Shown piece after piece: positions 1 to 7,328 of a stretch of DNA of 64,000 nt. Source of the stretch: an uncultured Collinsella sp. (GTDB taxonomy: Bacteria; Actinomycetota; Coriobacteriia; Coriobacteriales; Coriobacteriaceae); NCBI GenBank assembly GCA_934668695.1, contig CAKUOD010000001.1, positions 62,001 through 126,000 on the forward strand, read 5' to 3'. Below the pieces are notes generated by a model that ran no database searches, was not told where the DNA came from, and saw only the letters and a program-made list of their open reading frames with translations. The position numbers and the translations under genes were made by a program. The first letter of the stretch is position 1. The number at the start of each line of letters is the position of its first letter.

Positions 1-1028
1 TGCGACTTGGACAGGCCGCTAAAGGTGACGCAGGGCAGGTCGGGAGCGAGCGAAGCAATCGAGACGTGCTCGTAGCCGTCCATGCACAGACGGTCGTAGA
101 TCTCGTCGGCAAAGATCATCAGCTGATGCCTGCGCGCGATCTCGACGATACCCTCGAGTACCTCACGCGGATAGACGGAACCCGTGGGGTTGTTGGGGTT
201 GATGATGACGAGGGCCTTGGTCGCGCTCGTGATCTTGGACTCCATATCCTCCAGGTCGGGATACCAATCGGCCTGCTCGTCGCACAGATAGTGCACGGGA
301 TGACCGCCGGCAAGGGTTGCGCACGCCGTCCACAGCGGATAGTCGGGGCTGGGGATCAGGATCTCGTCGCCATTGTCGAGCAGCGCGTTCATCGAAAGCT
401 GAATGAGCTCGGACACGCCGTTGCCCGTGTAGATGTGCTCCATCTGAACGTTGGGCAGGCCCTTGATCTGCGAGTACTGCATAATCGCCTTGCGCGCAGA
501 GAACAGGCCGCGCGAGTTGGAATAGCCCTCGCAGTCGGGCAGCTGCTGGCGCATGTCCTTGATGACCTCATCGGGCGTGCGGAAACCGAAGGGCGCCGGG
601 TTGCCGATATTGAGCTTGAGGATGCGCTCGCCCTCGTCCTCCATGCGGGCAGCCTCGTCGACGACGGGGCCGCGCACGTCATACAGGACGTTATCGAGCT
701 TGGTGGATTTAGAGAAAGTGCGCATGGTAGTGCTCCTTGCAATTTGAGCCGTGGGACTAGGTTCGGATTTGGCAACGTTACGGGGCGATGGCATCTCGCC
801 TTGGTCGGCGTCACTGGCGAGCAGCCAGGTAACATCGACCTCCAAAATACGGGCGAGCAGCTCTGCCACATCGCGCCGCGGGATCGTCTTGCCGCTCACA
901 TATTGGCTCATCTGACTCTTGCCGAGTTTTTTGCCGAGCATCTCCGATGCACGAATCACGTCCGACTGGCGAACGTCGCGATCGGACATAGTCTGTCGCA
1001 GGCGATCGCTAAACGTCTCTTGGGCCAC
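1..1028 (-). CDS. XRE-family HTH / AlaA-like aminotransferase fusion (partial, C-terminus off window)
   Basis: The protein reads without interruption from a GTG at 1028, preceded by AAGGAGG, to the left window edge (about 342 residues seen). Residues 1-65 form an XRE-type helix-turn-helix containing QSDVIRASEMLGKKLGKSQM. A linker rich in Ser and Pro follows. From the in-frame ATG at 725 the sequence matches class I aminotransferases of the AlaA (glutamate-pyruvate) type: GNGVSELIQLSMNALL, PSPDYPLWTA, NPNNPTGSVY, FADEIYD and the PLP-lysine motif SGLSK right at the edge. Family knowledge predicts pyruvate/glutamate transamination in the cytosol. That the HTH makes it a self-regulating or metabolite-sensing enzyme is inference. 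An internal start at 725 could also yield the enzyme alone, since AAGGAG precedes it (AAGGAGCACTACC). Confidence 0.85.
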   Translation of the reverse strand, partial: MAQETFSDRLRQTMSDRDVRQSDVIRASEMLGKKLGKSQMSQYVSGKTIPRRDVAELLARILEVDVTWLLASDADQGEMPSPRNVAKSEPSPTAQIARSTTMRTFSKSTKLDNVLYDVRGPVVDEAARMEDEGERILKLNIGNPAPFGFRTPDEVIKDMRQQLPDCEGYSNSRGLFSARKAIMQYSQIKGLPNVQMEHIYTGNGVSELIQLSMNALLDNGDEILIPSPDYPLWTACATLAGGHPVHYLCDEQADWYPDLEDMESKITSATKALVIINPNNPTGSVYPREVLEGIVEIARRHQLMIFADEIYDRLCMDGYEHVSIASLAPDLPCVTFSGLSKS

Positions 1029-1049
1029 TAGAACCTCCTTGCTGGCAAA

Positions 1050-1131
1050 GTTCAATTTATAGAACACGAATTGAACCTTAGTTCAATTTAGGCAGCAGTA
1101 TAGCGCGGCACATAGTACGAAAGTTCAATTT
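1050..1131. promoter_or_regulatory. Cluster of four GTTCAATT sites upstream of the HTH-aminotransferase
   Basis: The octamer GTTCAATT occurs at 1050-1057, 1081-1088 and 1123-1130, and inverted (AATTGAAC) at 1069-1076. Two dyads result: 1050-1076 (11-bp spacer) and 1069-1088 (4-bp spacer). They lie just upstream of the GTG at 1028, so this is probably the operator of the fusion gene and may be bound by its own HTH domain. The sites are seen directly; the binder is inferred. Confidence 0.6.
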
Positions 1132-1189
1132 CACAAAGAAATGCGCCAAGTTCCAAGATTTGCTCCAGAGCAGATAACAGTGTGCACCA

Positions 1190-2047
1190 TTAGAGATATT
1201 CGAGAAATCGAGTCGCCGCAAGCGAAACGTCGGCCGTGCGGTATATGGCATTGATTTGCCGATGAGGATGCCCCTCCAGCGGCCGGATAGCGACATCAAA
1301 CTGACAGCGGCGCAAGATGAGTGCCGGAAGAACACTCACGCCCAATCCGTCCTCGACCATGGCCATGATCGCATAGTCGTCCCAAGTCGACAGCTTGGAG
1401 CGCACCGTTAGGCCCGCACGGCGAAACAGCGGCGTAATCTCGTCGTCACTGCCGCGTTCCAGCAGAATAAATTGCTCGTTGACCAAATCGGCAAGAGAAA
1501 CGGCCTTTGCGGCGGCAAGCGGAGAGCCTGCCGGCACCACGGCCATCAGCTCGTCTTGCACCAACGGCCGCGACGCCATGCCGGCGCCGCGGGGCTCACG
1601 CGGGATAAAGCCCAGGTCGCAGTGGCCTTCCGCCACCCATTGCTCAATTTCGGAGTAGTCGCCCATCAGCAGTTCGTAATCGACATCCGGGTGATCGGCG
1701 CGAAACCGCGCGATGACCGGCGGCAGCACATGGGTCGCCACGCTCGAAAACGTACCGATGCAGATCTTGCCGCGCATGAGCCCCCGCATCTCGTCCACGC
1801 ATCGCTGCAGGCGGCCAAACTCCTCGCATAACGCCTCGACCGCCGGCATGATCTGCCGCCCGTCGGCAGAAAGCACCACGCCCTCGCGGCTGCGGTCGAG
1901 CACCTTAAAACCCCAGTCGGCCTCAAGGTCGCCCACCATACGGCTCACGCCCGACTGCGAATAGCTCAGGCGCTCGGCAGCTCGCGTAAAGCTACCGGCA
2001 CGTACCGTCTCGAGCAGCACTTGCATCTTTTGGATATTGGTCTCCAC
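1190..2047 (-). CDS. LysR family transcriptional regulator
   Basis: About 285 residues. An N-terminal winged HTH (residues 3-62, with GSFTRAAERLSYSQSGVSRM) is followed by a LysR substrate-binding domain (about 90-285, with DDYAIMAMVEDGLGVSVLP near the end). I chose the GTG at 2047 because CAGGGA lies just upstream; an ATG at 2068 is the alternative but has no ribosome site. It is transcribed divergently from the EamA transporter at 2166, and the gap holds a TATATTCG/CGAATATA dyad (2095-2102 and 2142-2149), so it probably controls that exporter. The ligand is unknown. It resembles the LysR protein at 39129 in sequence and in gene context. Confidence 0.85.
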   Translation of the reverse strand: METNIQKMQVLLETVRAGSFTRAAERLSYSQSGVSRMVGDLEADWGFKVLDRSREGVVLSADGRQIMPAVEALCEEFGRLQRCVDEMRGLMRGKICIGTFSSVATHVLPPVIARFRADHPDVDYELLMGDYSEIEQWVAEGHCDLGFIPREPRGAGMASRPLVQDELMAVVPAGSPLAAAKAVSLADLVNEQFILLERGSDDEITPLFRRAGLTVRSKLSTWDDYAIMAMVEDGLGVSVLPALILRRCQFDVAIRPLEGHPHRQINAIYRTADVSLAATRFLEYL

Positions 2048-2165
2048 GGCACGTCCCTGCCTTTGCATGAGTATTTGTCATGTCACCCATGCATTATATT
2101 CGCTTTTCTTCTATAGCCCGCTACCCCATAGTGAACTTGCACGAATATAGAGGGGACGGCAGTGC

Positions 2166-3080
2166 ATGAACAACAATGGATTGGTTACATACTTAGCAGC
2201 ATTACTGTTGTTTGGCTCTAACGGCATCATCGCCGCGGCCATCGCACTGCCAAGCTCCGATATCGTGCTCCTGCGCACGTTTTTGGGTGCGCTCTCGCTC
2301 ATCATCATCCTCGTCACTACGCAACGCCATAACTTGCAGGCGCCGTCTCGTCCCCGAGAAGCTGCGGCCCTTATCCTCTCGGGAGCCGCGCTGGGTGCCA
2401 GCTGGATTTTCCTGTTCAGCGCCTACCAGACCATTGGCGTCGGCATCTCCTCGCTGCTGTATTACTGCGGCCCCATCATCGTTATGGCCCTCTCCCCGTT
2501 CATCTTTGGAGAAAAACTGACTGGCGGTAAAATCGCCGGCTTTATCGCCGTTGCCTGCGGCGCTTTCCTCATCGCAGCACAAGGCCTGGGTGGCAACATG
2601 CCCATCTTGGGCATCGTCTGCGGCATCGCCTCGGCCTTCTGCTACGCGCTGATGGTCATCGCCAGCAAGGGGGCGCCGCACATCGAGGGCCTCGAGAACT
2701 CCACCCTCCAGGTGAGCGCCGCCTTTGCGACCGCGCTGGTTCTCACGCTCATCACGCAGGGCGTCCCCTCGTTTTTCTCCCCCAGCATCGCCGCCGGCAT
2801 CGATTGGCGTGCCGTCGCCATGCTCGGCGTCGTCAACACCGGACTCGGCTGCCTGCTCTACTTTAGCGCCGTCGCCAAACTGCCCGTACAGACCGTCGCC
2901 GTCGTCGGTTACCTCGAGCCGCTTTCGGCCGTCGTCTTCTCCGTCGCCCTTTTGGGCGAGGCCATGACGCCCATCCGCCTGATGGGAGCCGCGCTGATCA
3001 TCGGCGGAGCGATCTTCTGCGAAATCGCCGGCAAACGCGCGGGTACCAAGGGCAGCATCGCTCAGGCAGCGCGTGCCTAA
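2166..3080 (+). CDS. DMT superfamily (EamA) transporter
   Basis: This 304-residue protein is strongly hydrophobic, with about ten membrane segments arranged as two EamA halves. The second half ends in the usual YLEPLSAVVFSVALLGE, and a short basic tail follows. AGGGGACGG precedes the ATG. EamA proteins are inner-membrane carriers, often exporters of amino acids or metabolites; the substrate here cannot be read from sequence. The divergent LysR gene suggests inducible expression. Confidence 0.85.
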   Translation: MNNNGLVTYLAALLLFGSNGIIAAAIALPSSDIVLLRTFLGALSLIIILVTTQRHNLQAPSRPREAAALILSGAALGASWIFLFSAYQTIGVGISSLLYYCGPIIVMALSPFIFGEKLTGGKIAGFIAVACGAFLIAAQGLGGNMPILGIVCGIASAFCYALMVIASKGAPHIEGLENSTLQVSAAFATALVLTLITQGVPSFFSPSIAAGIDWRAVAMLGVVNTGLGCLLYFSAVAKLPVQTVAVVGYLEPLSAVVFSVALLGEAMTPIRLMGAALIIGGAIFCEIAGKRAGTKGSIAQAARA

Positions 3081-3094
3081 CAGCCCCTCTTCGG

Positions 3095-3166
3095 TTTCAA
3101 AACAGGGGTGCGTCCGCGGTACCACCTTGCAGCAAGCCACACAGCGGATTCGCCCCTGTTTTGAAA
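3095..3166 (-). promoter_or_regulatory. T-box-like antiterminator motif inside a 14-bp inverted repeat
   Basis: Perfect 14-bp arms (TTTCAAAACAGGGG at 3095-3108, CCCCTGTTTTGAAA at 3153-3166) enclose, on the minus strand, AAGGTGGTACCGCGGACGC, which fits the T-box antiterminator consensus. There is no minus-strand gene downstream, since that direction runs into the 3' end of the EamA gene. It could be a T-box remnant, a terminator for the EamA transcript, or chance. I could not identify a stem I or specifier. Confidence 0.3.
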
Positions 3167-3188
3167 TGTCATCTGCGCAAACGAATAC

Positions 3189-3282
3189 TCCCCAGCTGGG
3201 GATTATTGTCTAAAGCACCCCGATGTGCCAAACTGCTCTTATATATAAAGACGGCATAAAAGATTTCTGTCCCGACAGAAAT
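3189..3282. promoter_or_regulatory. Two palindromes in the kup leader
   Basis: A 14-bp perfect palindrome TCCCCAGCTGGGGA (3189-3202) and a 20-bp dyad ATTTCTGTC-CC-GACAGAAAT (3263-3282) lie ahead of kup. The second ends 21 bases before the proposed GTG start, so it could act as an operator or as a leader hairpin. I did not recognise the c-di-AMP (ydaO) riboswitch consensus. Confidence 0.4.
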
Positions 3283-3303
3283 TAGATGTCTAAGGGAGTC
3301 CAC

Positions 3304-5535
3304 GTGGCACACAACAAACTGGAGGCAAGTCTCCAAGACCAGCAGAGTCAGGGCGGACACGGAGCCATCCCCCTCTCCGCCGGTATGCTGCTCGTTACGC
3401 TCGGCGTCGTCTACGGCGACATCGGCACGAGCCCCATGTACACCATGAAATCCATCGTCGCCAACAACGGCGGCATCGGCACCGTCAGCGAGGACATGAT
3501 CCTGGGCGCACTTTCGCTCGTCATCTGGACCATGACGCTCGTGACCACGGTCAAGTACGTGCTGATCGCCATGAAGGCCGACAACCACAACGAAGGCGGT
3601 ATCTTCGCCCTGTTCAGCCTGGTGCGCAAGGTGGCGCCGTGGCTGATTCTGCCCGCCATGATTGGCGGCGCGGCGCTGCTCGCCGACGGCATCCTTACCC
3701 CCGCCGTCACCGTAACCACAGCAATCGAGGGACTGCGCACCATCGAGTGGGGCCATGCACTGCTGGGCGACGGCCAGACCAACATCATCATCATCACCAT
3801 CATCATTATCTGCGGCCTGTTTGCCATGCAGCGCGCCGGCACCTCGTCGATCGGCAAGCTGTTTGGCCCACTTATGACATTATGGTTCCTGTTCCTGGCA
3901 GGCGCCGGTCTGTTCAACATGCTCGGCAACCTGTCCATCCTGCGCGCGCTCAACCCCATCCGCGGCATCATGTTCCTGTTCTCGCCCATCAACCACTCGG
4001 GCATCATGGTGCTCGGCTTCGTCTTTCTGTCGACGACCGGCGCCGAGGCGCTCTATTCGGACATGGGCCACGTGGGCAAGGCCAACATCTATGCATCCTG
4101 GCCGTTCGTAAAGGCAGCACTCATCCTCAACTATCTGGGCCAGGGCGCTTGGCTGCTCGCCAACAACTCCAACCCCCAAATGCTCGCGATGGATATCGTC
4201 AACCCGTTCTATATGATGCTTCCCGAGCCCCTGCGCCCCTTTGCCATCGTGCTTTCGGCCGTGGCGGCCATCATCGCCTCGCAGGCGCTCATCACCGGCT
4301 CGTTCTCGCTGGTATCCGAGGCAACCCGTCTCAATCTCATGCCGCACCTGCGCATCCACTACCCCAGCGACACCAAGGGTCAGCTCTATATTCCGCTCGT
4401 CAACAACATCATGTGGGTCGGCTGCATCTTCATTGTGCTGCTGTTCCAGAACTCCGAGCGCATGGAAAGCGCCTACGGCCTCGCCATCACCGTGACCATG
4501 CTCATGACCACGACGCTTTTGACGAGCTATATCGCCGGCATTCTCAAGCACAAGCTGGGCGCCTGCATCTTCGCCCTGCTTTTTGGCGCCATCGAGCTCT
4601 GCTTCTTTGCCTCATGCCTCACCATGTTCTTTGACGGCGGCTATGTGATGATCTTCCTGGCCTCGCTGCTGTTTGGCCTTATGTACGTGTGGCGCCGCGG
4701 CACCGCCATCGAGCGCACGCAGACGATCCTGCTGCCCGTCTCCAAGTACATCGATCAGCTCAACCGTCTGCGCAACGACGAGACCTACCCCGTGCTCGCC
4801 GACAACCTGGTGTTCCTCACCAACAGCCCCGACCCGCTCACGCTCGACCGCGACGTGCTCTATTCCATCCTGGACAAGCACCCCAAGCGCGCCAAGGCAT
4901 ACTGGTTCATAAACGTGCACGTTACCGATGAGCCCTATACGCACGAGTATTCCGTCGAGACCTTTGGCACGGACTTCTTGTTCCGCGTGCGCTTGGACCT
5001 GGGCTTTAAGGTCAACCAGCGCGTTAACGCCTACCTGCGCCAGATTGTTGGCGACCTGATGGCATCGGGCGAGCTGCCGCCGCAGCACCACACCTACTCC
5101 ATCTACGAGACGCGCGGCAACGTGGGCGACTTCCGTTTTTGCATGCTGCGCAAGATGCTTGCCCCCGAAACGGACATCAACCGCAACGACCACCGCGTGA
5201 TGGCCATCAAGTACGCCGTCCGCCGCGCCTGCGGAAGCCCGGCACGTTGGTATGGTCTCGAGAACTCGGCCATCATCATCGAGTACGTGCCGCTGTTTGC
5301 CCGCATGCGCCCGGCCGTTAAGCTCGTGCGCACCCAGGTGCCGCTCGAGGTTCAGATCGAAGAGGCCGAGGAAATGGAAGTCGACATCTTCTCGGACGAC
5401 TTGGTCAACGGCAACGAGGCCGGCAAGAGCATGAATGTCGACCCCACCGAGCAGCTCGAAAGCGTCGCCGACACGCCCGAGCAGCAGCAGCTCGACGGAC
5501 TCGAGAGCACCCAGCTCAACGACGCCAACTTCTAA
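3304..5535 (+). CDS. kup: Kup-type potassium uptake permease
   Basis: About 743 residues, a usual length for the KUP/HAK/KT family. The signature GVVYGDIGTSPMYT lies at residues 34-47. About twelve membrane helices fill the first 450 residues, and a cytosolic C-terminal domain follows. The tail is acidic (EEAEEMEVDIFSDD). I prefer the GTG at 3304, which has AAGGGAG at a good distance; an ATG at 3286 is in frame but lacks a ribosome site. Family members import K+ with H+. It appears to be a single-gene unit ended by the hairpin at 5558. Confidence 0.93.
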   Translation: MAHNKLEASLQDQQSQGGHGAIPLSAGMLLVTLGVVYGDIGTSPMYTMKSIVANNGGIGTVSEDMILGALSLVIWTMTLVTTVKYVLIAMKADNHNEGGIFALFSLVRKVAPWLILPAMIGGAALLADGILTPAVTVTTAIEGLRTIEWGHALLGDGQTNIIIITIIIICGLFAMQRAGTSSIGKLFGPLMTLWFLFLAGAGLFNMLGNLSILRALNPIRGIMFLFSPINHSGIMVLGFVFLSTTGAEALYSDMGHVGKANIYASWPFVKAALILNYLGQGAWLLANNSNPQMLAMDIVNPFYMMLPEPLRPFAIVLSAVAAIIASQALITGSFSLVSEATRLNLMPHLRIHYPSDTKGQLYIPLVNNIMWVGCIFIVLLFQNSERMESAYGLAITVTMLMTTTLLTSYIAGILKHKLGACIFALLFGAIELCFFASCLTMFFDGGYVMIFLASLLFGLMYVWRRGTAIERTQTILLPVSKYIDQLNRLRNDETYPVLADNLVFLTNSPDPLTLDRDVLYSILDKHPKRAKAYWFINVHVTDEPYTHEYSVETFGTDFLFRVRLDLGFKVNQRVNAYLRQIVGDLMASGELPPQHHTYSIYETRGNVGDFRFCMLRKMLAPETDINRNDHRVMAIKYAVRRACGSPARWYGLENSAIIIEYVPLFARMRPAVKLVRTQVPLEVQIEEAEEMEVDIFSDDLVNGNEAGKSMNVDPTEQLESVADTPEQQQLDGLESTQLNDANF

Positions 5536-5557
5536 AACGCCGTCAGCCATCGACGAC

Positions 5558-5598
5558 AACGGCCCTGCATCTCGCAAAGAGATGCAGGGCCGTTTTGT
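5558..5598 (+). terminator. Rho-independent terminator of kup
   Basis: Perfect 16-bp stem (AACGGCCCTGCATCTC at 5558-5573 with GAGATGCAGGGCCGTT at 5579-5594) followed by TTTGTGTT. It starts 22 bases after the kup stop and separates kup from the convergent hydrolase. Confidence 0.9.
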
Positions 5599-5617
5599 GT
5601 TGCGGCGGACCGGTGAG

Positions 5618-6583
5618 CTACGAGCGGCGCGGCTCGGGAGTCACGAGCCTATCGGGGCTCGCGCCCTCGGCATCCATCAGGCTCACGTAGCGAATCGACG
5701 GATCCCCATACATCGCGTAGTAATAATTGCCCGTGCGCGCGCTAAAGCATCCGGTATAGATAGTCTTCTCGAACTTGCCATCGCCCATCCTGGACGCCCC
5801 CTCAATCATCACCACGCCCTCGAGTGAACGGAACATGCGGACGACGTTTTCGGTCTCGCTCTCCTTTTGCGGGTAATTGGCATTGAGGTACGCCGCCTTT
5901 ACAAAACGGCTCGGCGAATAGCAGTCACCCGGAATTCCACGCATGCCGGCACCCGCGCCATAGGGCTTGAGCTCGGCGCCACGCCATGTCGCCGTCTGCG
6001 GAAAATCGCTTGTGGCAGTGATATAGGTGCGCAGGTTTTCCATGTGCCACGGGAAGGTCGGCTGGTTGGCAAGGGTGTCGACCGGATCGTCGTATACATG
6101 CAGGCCGTCAGCCATCATCTCGACCACGATGCTACGCTGGTTGTCGCCGATAATCCAATGGAGCAGCGACACGCCCAGCCCCTCTCCCGCAGATTTGGCG
6201 ACAATCACCGTATCGCGCAGCGCAGCCTCGACCTCGTCGACCGTCGAGAACGTCGCTGCCACCCACAGGGGAAACTCATAGGCCGCGATATTGGTCTTGC
6301 CGTCGACAGGGTCCTCGGCATACTCGGCATAACCCGGGAAATTGAGACCCGCCACGGCGAGGCCCGCATCGTTGCCGCAGTCGAAGAACATAGGGTAGTT
6401 CTTGTAATCGATGCACATACCGATCACCGCGTGTGCCGCTGTCGCGTCGTCGATAAACGAATACGGAATGTGAAATCCGCGCGGCATCACGCGAACCTGT
6501 TGGCCGTAGTCAAAGCTCCAGTCGAGGTTGCGGCCCAGATACATGTGGCCAGAATTATCGGTAAATCGAATGCTCGTGCACAT
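5618..6583 (-). CDS. bsh: Choloylglycine hydrolase family (bile salt hydrolase / penicillin V acylase type)
   Basis: A 321-residue Ntn hydrolase starting MCTSIRF. Removal of Met would expose the nucleophile Cys2. Arg18 and Asp21 occur in YLGRNLDW, Asn81 in VAGLNFPGY, a later Asn in LANQPTFPW and Arg in SPSRFVKA, which together match the catalytic set of bile salt hydrolases. GGGAGG lies 4 bases ahead of the ATG at 6583; the upstream in-frame extension to 6649 would bury Cys2 and is rejected. The expected reaction is hydrolysis of the glycine or taurine amide of conjugated bile salts in the cytosol. Preference for bile salt over penicillin V is inferred from motifs and from the gut setting. 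Single gene. Confidence 0.9.
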   Translation of the reverse strand: MCTSIRFTDNSGHMYLGRNLDWSFDYGQQVRVMPRGFHIPYSFIDDATAAHAVIGMCIDYKNYPMFFDCGNDAGLAVAGLNFPGYAEYAEDPVDGKTNIAAYEFPLWVAATFSTVDEVEAALRDTVIVAKSAGEGLGVSLLHWIIGDNQRSIVVEMMADGLHVYDDPVDTLANQPTFPWHMENLRTYITATSDFPQTATWRGAELKPYGAGAGMRGIPGDCYSPSRFVKAAYLNANYPQKESETENVVRMFRSLEGVVMIEGASRMGDGKFEKTIYTGCFSARTGNYYYAMYGDPSIRYVSLMDAEGASPDRLVTPEPRRS

Positions 6584-6640
6584 AGCGCCTCCCAGCTTTA
6601 CGTTCTTGCTAAGGTTATTGTCACCAAACAAAGAGGCGCT

Positions 6641-6682
6641 AAACAACAAAGCCCGGACATGACAACAATGTCACGCCCGGGC
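6641..6682 (-). terminator. Terminator of the deformylase-like gene
   Basis: On the minus strand the arms GCCCGGGCGTGACA and TGTCATGTCCGGGC (6651-6682) are followed by TTTGTTGTTT (6650-6641). It lies 34 bases downstream of the stop at 6716. Confidence 0.7.
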
Positions 6683-6715
6683 CAAAGCACTGGTTCGATC
6701 CCTGATCAAATCACT

Positions 6716-7135
6716 CTAGACAAGCTTGCCTAGACAGTGATCAATCATGTGTTGGACCATCTGCGCTTCAAAACCGACGAAATCCTGTTTGCGCTCGCGC
6801 ATCTTGCCGTCGACGATCACGTCAAAAGCGACCTTGCACTTGATGTAGCGCGTGGACTTGGTGATCTCCTCGTGCGTCAGGCAGCTCTCCTCCATCTTGC
6901 TGGCGCCCAGGCCAAACACCAGACGGGGGTTGTAGAGCACGTGGGGCTCGCCGGCATCGTCCAGGTAGACGCAAACCTTCTTGGTAACGCCAATCTGGTT
7001 AGCGGCAAGGCAGCCGGCATCGTCGAGCGACTTGATGGTATCGATCAGGTCCTGTGCGACCGACTCGTCCTCGACAGTCGCAACCTCGCAACGCTGGGAC
7101 AGGATAGCCTCGTCGTGGCAAAGCTCTTTAATCAT
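6716..7135 (-). CDS. Peptide deformylase-like protein with altered catalytic motif
   Basis: A 139-residue member of the Def family. Start chosen at 7135 because GGAGG sits 5 bases upstream. Motif 1 reads AGCLAANQIG (family GxGLAAxQ). Motif 2 reads EESCLT (family EGCLS), so the metal-ligand Cys is kept. Motif 3 reads QHMIDH where active deformylases have QHExDH: both His ligands remain, but the catalytic Glu is Met. Active members remove the formyl group from nascent proteins. Loss of the Glu suggests an inactive or repurposed paralogue, with a canonical Def elsewhere in the genome. At about 140 residues it is slightly short for the family. Confidence 0.8.
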   Translation of the reverse strand: MIKELCHDEAILSQRCEVATVEDESVAQDLIDTIKSLDDAGCLAANQIGVTKKVCVYLDDAGEPHVLYNPRLVFGLGASKMEESCLTHEEITKSTRYIKCKVAFDVIVDGKMRERKQDFVGFEAQMVQHMIDHCLGKLV

Positions 7136-7328
7136 ACGTTCCTCCATAGGGGTCGTTGTAACCGCTTAAGTATACGGTACCCACACATTTTCATGCGAAA
7201 AATACCGTCCGTCTGCTACAAAGCGCCGAACATCAACATGCGAGGAACAACAGCGTCGCAAAGGGGCTATAGTAGGTGAGTTCGTGTCAATCGGCCTAAA
7301 CTCGGGGCCGAACAAGGAAAGGGTATGC

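Noticed and set aside
66..1031. Long plus-strand frame of 321 codons
   Set aside because: It is the shadow of the HTH-aminotransferase gene on the minus strand; the minus-strand product has clear domains and ribosome sites, and this frame has none.
3167..3303. Possible c-di-AMP (ydaO) riboswitch ahead of kup
   Set aside because: The leader is short and the conserved ydaO blocks were not recognised; two palindromes are reported instead.
6692..6706. GGTTCGATCCC resembling a tRNA T-arm
   Set aside because: No acceptor stem, D-arm or anticodon arm fits around it; it is next to a terminator hairpin.
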